DNA of 64,000 bases from Anarhynchus alexandrinus (lineage: Eukaryota; Chordata; Aves; Charadriiformes; Charadriidae): NCBI GenBank assembly GCA_008711295.1, contig VUYV01000011.1, positions 434,001-498,000 of the forward strand, read 5' to 3'. A program made the position numbers and the translations under genes. Shown in pieces: positions 9,001-22,033 of the stretch (its first letter is position 1; each line of letters starts with the position of its first letter). Under the pieces are notes generated by a model. The model saw only the letters and a list, made by a program, of their open reading frames with translations. It ran no database searches and was not told the origin of the DNA.

Positions 9001-12000
9001 GTGACAAATTTTCTAAATGGAGTCAATTTACTGAAGAGAAGGTTTTGTAGCTTGTGGGAGTTCAGCTTGATTGGTAAACAACCATTTCCCAGTTTGGCAG
9101 ATAAAAGAGTACAAATGGGAACAGTCTCCCAGATATAGCAAAGATGATCTTTCTCTCATATAGTCTGGTTCTGAAATATCTCGGAGCTTTTACAAAGGAA
9201 GATGTATAACTTAACAAAAAGAGTTAACACCATCAGAATACCCACATATCTGAAACTAAAAGGGAATAAACACCAAAACAAAGCATGGCTTTTTGTTGCT
9301 ATTCCTCAGCAGAAAATAAACTGAGCTCTTCTTTTTCAGGAATCAATAATAATCTGAATTCAGCTATTTACCCAACAAACAAAAATTAATTCTGGATCTT
9401 CCCAGAGTTAGCAGCAGCTTACTTGTTGCACAAATGAGTACACAAACCATTAACTTTACATGAAACAATTTAGTTATTCAAATAACACCAGAACTCGCAA
9501 TCAGAGCTTCAGATTCCAGTTATATTATTTGCATGCCCACATCAAAACAAAACCAAACCTGTTGGTATTACTGACAATTATTAAAGGGACTCTGATATCA
9601 GTTTCCTTACTTCATACACAAGTTCATGGTGAAAATGGGGTACTTCCAGTTCCTGAAGGCAACGTTCAGCTTCCAGTACATCTCCGGAAAGCAAATATTC
9701 TTTCAGCAGCATATCAATCTGTTGAATTTTAAAACAAACAAAAATCCCAGCACTGATTAGATATAAAATTTAAAAGCTATCCACTGTTTTAATAATCTGC
9801 GATCAACCCAGCAGCAAGTCAGTTACTGAAATTTGCTGCTAGTGTTTTTATAAATTAAATTGAGATGTCATCAGCAACCTGAAACACAGTGTAAGCCAAA
9901 TACTGATCCATAGTGTTAATACAGACACACAAACACCAAGAACATTGCTTTATAAGATGTGTATCACCATAAAAGGTTAATATGGGTAAGATTAAGTTTA
10001 TCTTCTCCCCTGAACTACTCCTCCTATCACCTGTTACGTTCACAACCTAGAAATTATAGCATAACTTTTCCTTTAAATCTGCTTACTTCATAGCATGGAT
10101 CTTTATAAACATTCCTGTTTCCTCCTCTCTCTTTGTTCAGTTAGTACTGTGCTTTTAATCAGTGATGCCAAAAAATAATAGTTTATCTAGTTTAGCCAGT
10201 TTCATCTTGGCTCTAATTACTTCACCACTTCATATTGTAAGCTCTTAAAAAGCTAAGAGCTTGAAAGTTTTGCTTAAAGCAAAAATAAATGTATACTTGC
10301 AATACAGAATATTGTACTAGCATGTTCCCACCACTGACAAACACTACAAAATCAACAAAATTATCTAAATTAGTTTAAAAGCTACTTTGTATAAATAAGT
10401 TATATATTAAAAAAAACCCAACAAAACCAATACTCAAGAGATCATTTTGCTAGAGGATATACGTATCTCTTCGCTCCATGCCAAACAAGATAAGCTTAGA
10501 CAAGCAGTAAACTCTAGAGAGTTTTGTAGAAGTCAGTTACCTCTTTAACAAGGTGTTTCACAGACTGCTGGCCACCTCCTGACCCCCACACATTGTCTAT
10601 ACGCTTTCCACCCTTAGTCATACTCAGCAACACAGTAGCTCGGTCCAGCGCAGCTCTAGAAAGCAAAGTTAGCATTTTAAAAAGTTGTTACAGAACATCA
10701 TTAAAAGGCATCTGTAATTTCCCCCACTGCCATGCCTCTCTGGGCAAAGCGACTAGATCCCTGTGAAGAGGTCAGCGTTAGCAACTCCATGGGGACATCT
10801 GGATCAAGAAGTGGATAATACTTTTGGTTATACCATGCTTAGGACAGGTAACAGTCTGTGATGATAGCAGATCTGATTCATCAATGCAGAACCTGAAATA
10901 TCCTCACAAGAAAGAACTTAATATTTTCTTACACAGCGATGGGCTTCCTTCTTATGCAAGAAGGAAAGTTATTCCAATCGTTGTCCTCAGGGCTAGCCAA
11001 TAAAAATAACTCTATTCACCAAGACTTAACAAGCAGAAAAGACTGGCCAAGAATTAGCAAAGGCAGCAAAGCATCCCAGATGCATAGTATGCAGGCTACA
11101 ATCCTTCAAATCACAGGAGTCATCTGTATAACTGACAGGCAATTTGCACAATTTGAACCCTCAAGTTAGACAGCTAAGCATTTGCCTGCCTTCTAAAAGT
11201 ACCCACCAATAATTATTACAAATGGAACTTTTAGAAGCTACAAGAGTTCAGCACCTCCGTATCAAGCCCGAAATATACACTTATGAGGGAAAAATAATAA
11301 AACATGACTAGTTATTAAAATGTCCCTCTTTGTCAGAGATTGCTCCTTCAAATTTCTCACCCTGACATGGAAAACAGTTATACTTCTTGATGAATAAAGC
11401 ATTACAGAGAAAGTTTGGGAAAGCACTGTACGAGCTTCAAACCTTTATAAGGCAAAACAGTTAATCCCTTGTGCATTTCACAACATATTTACAGCAGCTG
11501 TCCTGATGCTATATTTACTCATTAATCACATTATAGCTTTTTCTAAAGACAAAACCTTCTATAATCACTTATTTCAGCTCATTTTTTTCCCACCCTCAAA
11601 CATAAGCTGGACAACAAACGTGACAAGCTGAACTCAAACGTATCAATAAATTTTTCAGGCACTTTCAGTGTTTCTCCTCTAACCTGAGTCATTCTGGATT
11701 TTATTGTTGTTGTTGTTGCTGCAGACTTTGTGGGTTTCTTTTTGATCATTAAAAAAAAATAAGGAAGTTATAAAGAACCACATGATTTATCCTGACATCC
11801 TAAATTCCTGATCATCATCTTTGGCATTCAGAATAGAAAACTGTAGCTGTGTAAAAAGCAAGAAAGTTACCGAGCTTGGATGCAATCCACAGTGCCTTTG
11901 TAGCCATCTATGTAGGTACTGCTTAGAATCCCATCTCCAACAGCTCTAGCAATAAACTGGCCCACCAACTGCAAAAAAACAGAAGCATTTTTAATTAAAT

Positions 12001-15000
12001 GTTGAATTTCAAAGTAGTTCTAAGTAGACAGTTACAACATGCTTAGTCTTCAGATTTTATTTAAATGAGCCATCTTAAAGTAAAAACACAGCCTGGGAAA
12101 TTGGTAGTGGATTACAGACAGTAAGACAATCCATAGATATTTTTAAAAATACAGAGTCTATTTCAGTTTACTTGATCGATTCTAGGAACAATTTAAAAGA
12201 AAAAGGTTTTGACTACTAGCATAAAACTTTACAAATATACCTGTGGTGCCTTGGGAGAATCCAACGCCAATTCAGGTAGTTCTTTAAGCAGTCTATCAAA
12301 TGATTTTTCCACATCAGTTTTGCTTACTACTGTCCCACAAAGGTCAGAGATAAGCTTAGATGTCATTTCCCTGTGACTAGCCTTCCCCTCTAATGCCAAG
12401 GAAACAGCCAGCACTGGCACACTGTATTTCATTTCACCAAGGTTTAAGTCCTTCAGCATCTCCTAAAGAAGATTTGAAAAACAAAACAGATTAAGATTTC
12501 ATAATTCTTATTATATAAATATGTATTATATAAATATATTACATATATATAAATATTTATATGCTTATATTTAATATATTTACATATATGCTTTTGCTCA
12601 TGTAATGAATCCAACTGCTTAGGTATTCTTATTGCACATTTCTTGCCAACATTTCTATAGTCTCATTTATAGCTAGCAGTTGGATTCCCTTGTATGCTAC
12701 AGGTTTGCCCCCTAAAATAAATATGTAAAAAGGCATGTAACATACCGAAACTTCGTTAGTATCTCCATGTTCAAAATATTCCTGTATGATTGGCGTTAAA
12801 GTTTTTTCAAATGCTCTTTCATCCAGAGGTAAAACTACTGTTTCATAGACGCAGTTCTCCTGTTTCAAAATACAACAAAAGCATATACCCTTTTGTAAAC
12901 AGTACTGTCTCTTACATCTTATGCAGCGCTAATAGCATCAAAATATATCTTCTAAATCCTTACTGCTTTGGTAGTCAGTATTCTGCCAGAAAACATCAGA
13001 TTATGTCTGTACCATTAAAGTGTGGACAATGCTGGCTAAATGTCATGCTTCTATTTTGAATTTACCGTTAGCTGAATTCAACTGAAAGGCTGAATTTACT
13101 GTTAAATAATGGTAAACACTCCAAACTCTGTTCCTAGGATTCTGCTGACACCACATGAACACAGAGATCAAGTATCTATGTACTACGTACTGAAAGGAGA
13201 GCGACAGAAACCCCTGTCCCAGCCCAGCAGAGTTAGCTGTGCCACAGCACAAGATTTTCCCTGCAAGTGGCACTCCAGTCCCTGACAGCAAGCCTGCCTG
13301 TTTTCCCCTCTTAGCAACTGCTTCACCAGACAGGTGATAGCACGTACAGATCAGAGAAAAGGCATTTTCAGAACACTTGTGAGTGAAGACATTCCCTAAG
13401 GAGAAAAAAGGGTAACATAGCAACTGCCTCCTGTATAACCCGGTCTTGCAGAGTTCCAGCACAACCAGATCTCCTCACCTACTCCTCACAGACTACAGAA
13501 GTAGCATTCAGAGCAATACTACAGAACACAGAAATCTGAACAAAGAAGTCTTCCAACTAATGCTTATTGGAAAGAAGCTTTCCATGATCTAGAAGTATAG
13601 CAGAAGTCCAAAAGCCTATCCTTCCATCACATCAGTCTCTGTTTTCAACCTTACAGATGCAAAGCATACAGAAGTTCCATGAAATATTTATTCTTCATTA
13701 AACTTGCTTTTATGCAGTCATCAGTTTCATCTTTAATAGCTATCTCTGCTCAGGTAAAGTGTTGAATTGCAGGGAAAAAATTGATAATGGAAGAAGGTTT
13801 TGATATTCCCACGTACCATCCTCTCAGCATCTATGGCTACAACAAACAACCTCTGCTCAAAGGACACCACCATCGCTCTGCTTATGTTACACAGAATTTA
13901 CTTATGGTCTCACAATCGTATTGATCTCAGAGGCTTTAGTAATCTGTGTTTGTAATCAGCATTTCCTTTCCCCAGTGATTTAATGTTATAAAGCACCCTT
14001 TGCCCAATGATCTTTACTTCCACTTCCCCCACCCCCCAATAGTATGTCTGTAAGGTACAATCTTCCACAACATATCCTAAATAAATACATGCAAACAAAA
14101 TATCTAGGCTATGAACTTTGCACTAGTTTCAAGTGTTTATACCAAGTAGATAAAAGACATTGGGAGGGTTAGGAATACAGGGAAGAGAAAAATCCGTAAG
14201 GGATACTGTCCCAGACAAAGCTCCCCGCTTGAGAAAGTCCATGTTGTGTTTTTAACGCGGTGCCTGTTTGCAACATAGAGCAGCATTGCCACATTCACCT
14301 CCATGAGAACCAGCAGGGAAAGAACACACCTGGGAAACGCGTGCTGCCTAGTCAGGGACAGAAAGAGAGCTTGTGGGGTAAGATTTGTGAGTGTTACACT
14401 GCAACACTTCTACACCAGTTGTCTTTAACTAGGCAATAATCCATTCTTGAACATAAAAATGAGCATTTAGTACAGCCAGGCTGACATTCACATAACCTAC
14501 AAGGTCAAACTTTCATTAATATAAGCATCACAGCAACTGAAATTAATGAAGAAAATAAAAACCAACACTGCAAAAATTATTTGCCTACCTGGTCATCATC
14601 ATAATTAGGATCCTTAATATCTACTTCTTCCACATCATACACTTGACCTGGTGTTCCCCAAACTCCTTTACCACCTGCTCCACCTGGCAAAAATGTGGGA
14701 CAGTAAGCAAAAACCAACAGTTTACAAAGAATACTTCTGAGTTCAACCCAACATTTTTTCACTTGAGTGAAGTATCACTGCTTGTGCCCACCTCCTGACT
14801 CTAACGATATATGCTGAAAAGGGTGTGTCTGTATGATGTGTTCCCACTTTAGCAACCAGTCTTTTCATCACTTTCCAGTAAGATACTAGAAGCAGTATGA
14901 AACTGCACAAGAATTACTGAAGGTTGAAACTACTTTCAAACATAACCATGCTTTAAGTTTGCATTAATCACAGTCCTGTGAACCAGCAACAGTTCAAATT

Positions 15001-18000
15001 TGTGTCTTAAATTTGATAAGAAAAGGTACTCACCTTAGAGACAGAAGTTAATTGATGATACACATATAAAATTTTTTGATAAGAATGCCACCTACTATTA
15101 GCTCCTATGGTCACCTACTATCTAACATAAAGAACCAAACACCTGTACAGACTGTGGCTTATGAAAATGATTCCCAGTTGCAAAAACAATTACTATGTTT
15201 CAGACAGAATCTTTATCATGTTACTGGCTTCACTACACTATACCAACCTTTCTTTGGTAGACCCCTTCCCTTTCCAGATCGGGATCGCCTGTCCAGGAGT
15301 TTCCCTTTTGGGCTCGTTGGTACAACAACTCCAATCTTCAGTGTCTCTCCATTTTCACTAACAGAGTCTCCTCTCCCAGAATCTCTAGAAGAATTTTTCC
15401 TCAACCGCCTCTTTGCTTTAGCATTTATTTTGGCTTCAGTAATGGAAGTTGCAGGAATCCAATTTCCATTGATTTCAGTTTTTCGTTCCTCAGATCCACC
15501 ATTTTCTTCATCACCAGAAAATGGAGCATCACTCAGATTCTCAAGTTCTTAAAAAGAGACAGAGTAAAAAAAAAATCTGTTACAGTTTTAAGTGAAAATA
15601 CCAAAACAAATTACATTTAAAAAGTATTACAACAATAAACAGAACTCTTATTTCCAACAGTGTTACGGCAAATGATGTTTGCTTTAGAGTATGCCTACAC
15701 ATCACAGTAATAAGGAGTTCCTTATTCCCCTGCACAAACTATCCACAATCTAAACAGAGCATATGTCAAGAGTTGGAAAGCAAATGAATAAACCATTTAT
15801 AAACAGATAAACCACAGAAAACCCCACCCTTGTTAAACAAAAAAAAAAACAAACCCAAAACTATCAGAACTCCTCAGCGCGTAAGATCTAAGTGCCTAGT
15901 TCTTACTCCACCCACTCATCTCTTGATTTAGAAACAAACAAACCTGCCAATACAGTAAATTCCATAAGAACTCACTAATGTTAACAGACTAGTCACCAAA
16001 GTGAAACTAATTTCCTAAATCATCAATCAACATTCCCCTCATTCAAGGAATTTCAAACAGCTCACCAGCTGGAAAAGTAATGATATAGACTTACAAGAGT
16101 ACAAAACCAAAATCACTCTTTTTTTTTTTTTTCCCCCCTTAAAGTTATGGGGGAAAAACAAAAGCCATTTAATTCAAAGCCTGGGGAGTTTGGTAACAAA
16201 AACTGATACAATAAATAAAGTCTTTTGAAACAGTGTGATCTCGCTTCTTCCCTATGGATCGCCCCTCACTGTGGCTTCTGTCAAGACTGTTTCTAAATGG
16301 CCATGGTTTATTCCCCAGCACATCACATATAACAGGTAACTAGCTTTGTTTCATACCCATCAAAAAATGCTTTCACAGCTTAAGGATCTGTAAATGTCTG
16401 AGCACAGAGAAGTGCAATAATGTCACTCTTTTGGGAGGTTAAATGCACATTTAAAATTTGGATCTCAAGTCTTTAATTTCACAAAGTCAGGATGTCCCCC
16501 ACCTGAGCTGTATGGTTCAGCAGAATGTCTTACTGTGAGTGTTAAGAGCAAAAGCCTTTGTCATGCTGTCTTCCCCTTCTGAACCCATCAAGATAAAATA
16601 CTATCTGGGGACCTATTTACATTCCACTTAGTACCCTGGGAGACCCTGCAAATTGGAAAACACACACGCAAAGGGAAGAGCCTCAGCTCTCTGTTACACA
16701 GCCCTTCTTTTCTAGAGGATTCAGTAGAGTCTCAAAGATACAACCTATAGCCTGAACCCTAGGAAGCACAATGATGATGCACAAAAAAGAAGCTGCTTTT
16801 CCAGCTGTGCCAAGCAGGCTTTATGGAAAAGTTCACTGCCATAAACCCAGAATATGAAGAGTACTTTAAATTTCTATTTGAACTTAGCTGAATGTATTAC
16901 TTCGCCATTCCAATACATTCTAATTAGCAACGTTCATTTGGCAGTACTTCTCAGAACTATACTTTTTCAATTCAAAACAGGTTCACAAAAAACTGTTTGA
17001 AAGCAAAATGCACAAATAAAACATTTCCAATCTCAAAGTATTTACCCATATCAAAGAGGTTACTACACTACAAAATGAAGAAAGTTTGATGCAACTGCCT
17101 CCTTCGTGATCAAAGAAATAACATTTAGATACTAGTGTTCACAGATATGAATGCTATAGCTGAACAATAATGCTGCCATCCCAGTCTAAGCTTCATCTTT
17201 CCACTCTCTACTCCCACCAAAGCATTCCTTTTATGCTTGCAGCAAGCTGAAAAAGAAAAGCATGCATCACATCCAGGAAAAGATTCCCACAAGCTTTCTC
17301 AGTTTGTCTAATATTTTAATAAAACAATGAGAGATTTGCATAAAGCTAGCAGAGGGGAGGAAAAAGCAAAACCAAACAGAACAGGTTTCCTTCCTCTCAT
17401 TCCCCAGGGAGACCCCATCAGCACAACCAGCTCATCTCAGACAACTGCATTTGAATTCTTCTTCATGCCCACTCTCCCATGAATTTCTCCAATTTAGACC
17501 TGAAATCTGGCTGTCCAGAAACTACAGTCTTCAATGGCCACGTACTTCTTCCTCAGTTTCCAAAGAAAATAGCCAACAATTAACACAAGTCCTGCTCTCA
17601 GGTTCAAGACTAGAGGAAAACCTCCACAAGAAGCATCCATCCCATAAGACTTAGTATTTCTCACTGCATTACTAAACTATTTTTTTATATAACTTTTTTA
17701 TATTTTTTTATATAACGCTGTAATTTCCAGCTGCAACATCTTTCTCCATAATACATTCAGTACCTAAAGGGGGCCTACAGGAGAGCTGGGGAAGGACTTT
17801 TTACCAGGGCATGTAGTGACAGGACAAGGGGGAATGGCTTCAAACTGGAAGAGGGCAGGTTTAGATTGAACATTAGGAAGAAGTTTTTCACTTTGAGGGT
17901 GGTGAGGCACTGGAACAGGTTGCCCAGAGAGGTTGTTGAGTCCCCATCCCTGGAGGTGTTCAAGGCCAGGCTGGACGTGGCCTTGGGCAACCTGGTCTAG

Positions 18001-19315
18001 TGGGAGGTGTCCCTGCCTATGGCAGGGGGGTTGGAACTCGATGATCTTCAAGGTCCTTTCCAACCTAAACCATTCTATGATTCTATGATTCTATGATTCT
18101 ATGAATACTATGACCAACTGGCCCTCCACTATTAGTTACCTGGCTAGGCTGAAAAAAAAGTTTAAACAGATATACTACTTTTCAGTATTTTTCTAAAGTA
18201 AAAGTTTTATTAAAAGTACATATACAATTATGCAAATCTTCCTTTCAGCTTCTCATTTTTACATCATATAACATATACATATAAAAGCAATAACGGTGTT
18301 CTATAAACATTAAGACTTTGCTTACTATATATTAAAAAGTTATCCAAATTGATCTTATTACCCTGCTATTAAGCCTAGCAAGCACACTTAAAATCTGTGC
18401 TTTTATGGTGCTAAATTAATTAACAAAGCATTCAGAAAATACTTACCTACACACAAATTTCCTTTGACCAAATTCGGTCAATTTAGACACCTAGCAGTTT
18501 CCCACGTATTATCCAAATATAATGATAAAATGCTGAAAAGCAAAGTATCTTCTACATTAAACTAATTCTGGTTTAAAAAATGAGGTCATATGGAGCATGT
18601 TGCCACTTCAACTGCATTGCATACCATCTTAACATATACATGATTTTTTTCTGAAGAATGTTTTAAACCTACAAAAACTCTTTGGTATAAAAAGGTCAGT
18701 GCAGAACATCACAACCTTTGGAAGACACACAAACCAACATGAAACTGTGTTAACTTGACTATCATAAAACATGCTGGTGATATGGACAAAACAGTCAATT
18801 TCAGGGCAGTCTCTAAGGCATACGCAGTAAAGTTTTCTCATGACAGCCCACTTCCAAGGGGAGTCCACTTCCCACTTCCAAGCCTTTGATCATTTGTTTC
18901 CTCTAATCTTAAGCTAAACAGCTACACAGAAGCAGAATTTGTACCTCTCAAATGCACCTACACGTTACTTTTGAGCTTATTCTTTTCTTCACACCAGCAC
19001 TACTAGAAGTCAGATGATAAGGAGTCCAGAGTCACTACTATCTATTAAGTTGAAGAAATGTTAACTTTATCATTTTAACAAATTTCAAAATAAATGTAAT
19101 CAAGCAGGATACTATGATATATACTTGAAAGAACTTTTTTGTAAATTTTTGATGAAGTTTTTTTTTTTTAAATCAGTACTGCTAAGAAATTAACAGGTAA
19201 TACAATTTTTCTACAAAGAACACTTCAGATGAGCTAAGCAATTTTAAATAAAAAAATACTGAATATATTACTTACCTGTTGGGATAACATAAACGTGCTC
19301 CTTCTCTGTTTCCAT
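5952..19315 (-). CDS. PDCD4: PDCD4, programmed cell death 4 (complete coding region, 11 coding exons)
   Basis: PDCD4 binds the helicase eIF4A and blocks cap-dependent translation; it acts as a tumour suppressor. Joining 19315-19276, 15547-15248, 14683-14589, 12859-12746, 12462-12241, 11968-11871, 10655-10541, 9718-9611, 8595-8485, 7473-7334 and 6012-5952 gives 467 residues, all junctions GT-AG and in phase; human is 469. In order: a variable N-terminus, a basic Arg-rich segment, the DSGRGDS phosphodegron (69-75) after an S6K-type site, a Gly/Lys-rich linker, MA3 domain 1 (about 160-282), MA3 domain 2 (about 324-447), and a C-terminal RKRFVS Akt/S6K-type site (Ser455). The start has a good context (A at -3, G at +4). 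Exon 1 is non-coding and should lie in the CpG island near 21.6 kb. The N-terminal 14 residues differ from the mammalian ones. Confidence 0.97.
6013..7333 (-). other. PDCD4: PDCD4 intron 11
   Basis: AT-rich intron with GT-AG ends. I see no other feature. Confidence 0.8.
7334..7473 (-). CDS. PDCD4: PDCD4 exon 11
   Basis: Encodes [20 protein letters not shown] through [11 protein letters not shown], the end of MA3 domain 2. Acceptor TTGCAG, donor GTACTT. Confidence 0.95.
7474..8484 (-). other. PDCD4: PDCD4 intron 10
   Basis: AT-rich, no other feature seen; short open frames inside show no homology I recognise. Confidence 0.8.
8485..8595 (-). CDS. PDCD4: PDCD4 exon 10
   Basis: 37 codons, [20 protein letters not shown] through TMDQMKR, middle of MA3 domain 2. 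Acceptor TTTTAG, donor GTAAGT. Confidence 0.95.
8596..9610 (-). other. PDCD4: PDCD4 intron 9
   Basis: AT-rich intron; nothing else supported. Confidence 0.8.
9611..9718 (-). CDS. PDCD4: PDCD4 exon 9
   Basis: 36 codons, [20 protein letters not shown] through [11 protein letters not shown], start of MA3 domain 2. Acceptor CAACAG, donor GTAAGG. Confidence 0.95.
9719..10540 (-). other. PDCD4: PDCD4 intron 8
   Basis: AT-rich intron with no other recognisable feature. Confidence 0.8.
10541..10655 (-). CDS. PDCD4: PDCD4 exon 8
   Basis: Encodes [20 protein letters not shown] through [10 protein letters not shown], the linker between the two MA3 domains, including the WGSGGGQQS motif. Acceptor TTCTAG, donor GTAACT. 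Confidence 0.95.
10656..11870 (-). other. PDCD4: PDCD4 intron 7
   Basis: AT-rich intron. A short trinucleotide run (about four TTG units) lies near 11704. No other feature. Confidence 0.8.
11871..11968 (-). CDS. PDCD4: PDCD4 exon 7
   Basis: Encodes [20 protein letters not shown] through TVDCIQA plus two bases of an Arg codon; end of MA3 domain 1. Confidence 0.95.
11969..12240 (-). other. PDCD4: PDCD4 intron 6
   Basis: Short AT-rich intron, nothing else seen. Confidence 0.8.
12241..12462 (-). CDS. PDCD4: PDCD4 exon 6
   Basis: 74 codons, [20 protein letters not shown] through [11 protein letters not shown], the core of MA3 domain 1, which contacts eIF4A. Acceptor CTTTAG, donor GTATAT. Confidence 0.96.
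12463..12745 (-). repeat. PDCD4 intron 5 with AT-rich simple repeat
   Basis: The intron contains a TATATAAATA-type low-complexity stretch at about 12508-12590. Nothing else is seen. Confidence 0.7.
12746..12859 (-). CDS. PDCD4: PDCD4 exon 5
   Basis: 38 codons, [20 protein letters not shown] through HGDTNEVS, start of MA3 domain 1. Acceptor AAACAG, donor GTATGT. Confidence 0.96.
12860..14588 (-). other. PDCD4: PDCD4 intron 4
   Basis: Intronic; a 139-codon open frame around 13043-13462 has no recognisable homology and looks like chance. Confidence 0.8.
14589..14683 (-). CDS. PDCD4: PDCD4 exon 4
   Basis: Encodes [20 protein letters not shown] through DPNYDDDQ, the conserved Gly-rich to acidic linker before MA3 domain 1. 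Acceptor TGCCAG, donor GTAGGC. Confidence 0.95.
14684..15247 (-). other. PDCD4: PDCD4 intron 3
   Basis: AT-rich intron, no other feature. Confidence 0.8.
15248..15547 (-). CDS. PDCD4: PDCD4 exon 3 (regulatory N-terminal region)
   Basis: Encodes [17 protein letters not shown], the basic [19 protein letters not shown] segment and the [14 protein letters not shown] region. The basic tract serves RNA and nuclear functions in the family. Acceptor TTTAAG, donor GTTGGT. Confidence 0.95.
15363..15383 (-). promoter_or_regulatory. PDCD4: PDCD4 beta-TrCP phosphodegron (coding motif)
   Basis: The codons read DSGRGDS, residues 69-75, preceded by RLRKNSSR with the S6K-type serine. In mammals S6K phosphorylation next to this motif triggers SCF-beta-TrCP degradation. 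All key residues are kept. Confidence 0.85.
17766..18104 (+). mobile_element. CR1-type LINE, 5'-truncated 3' end, sense on plus
   Basis: About 340 bases matching the CR1 3' end in forward orientation, from the GGGGGCCTACAGGAGAGCTGG region through GGTTGCCCAGAGAGG and CCAACCTAAACCATTCTATG. It ends in the diagnostic (ATTCTATG)n tail. It lies in PDCD4 intron 2, antisense to the gene. Open frames in it are decayed or untranslated tail. Confidence 0.95.
18072..18104 (+). repeat. CR1 3'-terminal tandem repeat
   Basis: About four copies of the 8-base unit ATTCTATG close the CR1 fragment, as is usual for this family instead of a poly-A tail. Confidence 0.93.
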
Positions 19316-19372
19316 AGTTGATTAACAGAACTGACTGTGAAATGTAAAGTCTTAATGTTTTCCTTTCAAGCC
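19276..19372 (-). CDS. PDCD4: PDCD4 exon 2 (contains start codon)
   Basis: Acceptor TGTTTAG at 19373-19374 is followed by 57 bases of 5' UTR, then ATG at 19315-19313 and [13 protein letters not shown] plus one base. Donor GTAAGT. Coding part is 19276-19315. The peptide resembles bird rather than mammalian PDCD4 N-termini. Confidence 0.9.
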
Positions 19373-21500
19373 CTAAACAGAAATGGAGAAGGTTAGGGGA
19401 AGAAAACCACTAGACCAAATCTTAAAGAAGTAAAAAGCTGCAAAGGCTTCACTCACAAAATACAATGCAAAAATAGGGGTTTTTTAAGTTATAATTAACT
19501 ATCAGTAATCACTGAAAAGTTTCTGGGAAGGTAAACAGTGCAACATGAAACACCACCACCCTCAAACACGTCTACCTAAGCCTTGATGTCTTGGCAGCTG
19601 TCAGTTCTGTCGCTTATAAAGGAGGCAACAGGAAAAAAGCCGTTACTTTAAGGGTAAAAACCCTCTGTATGCAGCTTTTTTAGTTGATAAAAGCCACCTC
19701 TATCAACTTAGACTGTCCTATTCTGCAAAGCAGTTATCTATATAAGCATACAATATTAATGTTATAATTGTATCCACAAGAGAAATGTTCTTCAGGTGAA
19801 CTATACTGATAAAATGGTACCAATTTATCAAGTTCAGACCAGCCCTTTAGTAGACAAGCTGTTTTTTGTTCTTTCCCTCGAGAACATGGTGTTTGTTTTC
19901 CTGTATGTGTACATACAGCTGTCAAGTTTTCACATCTGTGCTTCTGCGCCCTTCAAACACTCCTTGCAATGATCATTCAATCTGCAAGGGATAAAGTTGA
20001 ACACTTCTCTTTTTCTGTTACTTTCTCCCTCTTCCTAGCAGCTGCTATTCTACAAACCATCCCATGTCACTGTGAAAGAGATGGCATAATCCATCTTTCC
20101 TTTACGTACACAGAAAATTAAGCGGCTCCAGAATTCCCCATACACTTTTTCACCTGCAAGATTTTCACAAATCCCTTTGTAGTCCTGTGAATATTACTGG
20201 CATTTGCATCTGCCCCACAAGAATTCAGTGGCTTATTTCCCCTATCTCATCCTTTGCTGCCCTGAAAACAGCTTACCGTTGAGTAGCAGATTGTGACACC
20301 AAACGACAGCACTCCCTTCCCCTTTTTTTCTCTTTCCTTGTTTTCCCCCTCTTATGCCCACTAGCCTACCACAGACCTATTAACTGCAAATGATTCATCA
20401 CAGACCGTTGGCAATAAAGAACTCTGGTTTAGGGCACAGTATCAAGCTGTCATGATCTTGCATTTCCTAATGTCAACCCAAACAGTTAACAGTTTTGTGT
20501 AGTAAGAAGTCCTCCCTGCCCCACACCATTTTATTTCAACAAATGTTTTTTTCTGAGTTACCTCAATCAATCATTCAGAAGTTCTCAAGTGTTCCCAGTC
20601 ACTGTTGGTTGAGAGCTTTCTTGTACAGATCCTGTTCTAATCTGAGCAAACTACCTTGTAAGAACAGTTTTATTCTTTCTAGTGGAATGTTCCATCAGTT
20701 GTCGGCCTCTTTGAAAAAAGAAGACAAAGGACAAAACCTGCATTAAGTAACAATCAAGACTTTCATATTTTGCAATCAAGTCCTAAATTTCAAGTGGAGA
20801 AATACTTTTTCCATATAGGATGCTAGCTGAAATTTTCCACCTATTGCACTGTAATAAATAACACAACTTTCATATGCTGTCTTGTTAAAATTCAGCACCC
20901 TGCTTTGTTTGTAATGAGGACAACAGAATAACTGAGCTTTATGATTCATGTTGTCATATTGATCAGGAGACATATTCTCCATTTAGCAATGCACCCTCAT
21001 TAACTCAAGCTGACAGGTCTGCTGGAACTTCAGGAAGCTGGTATTTAACACTGTATCCAAAAAATCACTTTATATTTTGCATATTTATATTTATACCACA
21101 CACTATTAGCAATCAGCTAAGAACACAATTTTAAAACCTGCATTAAAAACATCAGAATAAATAACCCCAAAATTTTATGTTAGAAGAGATAATACTGGAA
21201 CAAAATGGACAGAAGCAAATTTAAGCATCTGCAAAACAAGAATGCTGCAAGAGATCTTTAGATTAATGTGATACTAACAGTACTTCTAAAGCAGTTCAGC
21301 AGATAAGGGTATTTCCTAAGTCACTGAAAACCATCAAAATACGCTCAGCTCTCTCTACTTGCCACCACTGCACGTACTTCTTCTAAATAGGCAAATCTAC
21401 CTGGCAAATTAATGTTTAGGAACAACAGACGCGGCAGGAGCAAGCTTCCAAAACTTATCAAGATCTTATGTCTATCCAAAACATCCCTGAGGAACTTCCA
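19373..21500 (-). other. PDCD4: PDCD4 intron 1 (upstream limit uncertain)
   Basis: No coding exon is recognised. The upstream end depends on where the non-coding exon 1 ends in or beside the CpG island. Several GTAAG/GTGAG donors exist around 21500-21920 and I cannot choose among them. Confidence 0.6.
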
Positions 21501-21547
21501 CACAGCTTACGCGATTTTTCTCTTCTCCCTAACCTTAAGCAAACACT

Positions 21548-21570
21548 CCCCCCCCCCCCCCCCCCCCCCN
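21548..21570. repeat. Poly-C tract (22 C) ending in an assembly N
   Basis: An uninterrupted run of 22 C followed by one ambiguous base. The true length is probably unresolved. The G-rich strand is the PDCD4-sense strand. Confidence 0.95.
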
Positions 21571-22033
21571 CACACGCAAGAATAACCAGGTACGATTTAG
21601 CTGCCCCTATAAAACCCGTGCCGCCGGAAGAAATCAATGGCGGAGACCTCCGGCCCTCACGAAACGGCGTGACCGAGGGCCGAGGCCCGGCGGAGCACGG
21701 CTGCCGCGGGGCCCCGCCGCCACAGGCCCGCACGGCGGCACAGACCCAGCAGCCGTTGAGCCCGACCGCGGCCCAGCAGCACCCGCACCTCACGGGACGT
21801 GCCCTCAGCAACGCTGCCACCGCCGGAGGCGGTCAGGCGGGGGACCCTGCGCAGCCAAGGCCGCCTGCCACCGCCGAGGCACCGGACGCGGCGGAGCAGC
21901 GGGGCGGGCAGCGCCAGCTCCTCACGGTGCCAACCGCCCCTCAGCGACCGCCCCGCGGCCCGGCCGCCCGCCGCGCACCCAGCAGGGCCCGCCTCGCCCG
22001 CAGGGAGGAGGCGGGGCCGCCCGCTCCGGGCCG

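Larger units (their letters stand above)
15548..19275 (-). other. PDCD4: PDCD4 intron 2
   Basis: Largest PDCD4 coding-region intron. It holds a CR1 fragment at 17766-18104 and a duplicated poly-T/TATATAAC stretch at about 17680-17716. No other exon is recognised. Confidence 0.8.

Noticed and set aside
17764..18063. 99-codon frame in PDCD4 intron 2
   Set aside because: Antisense reading of a CR1 tail.
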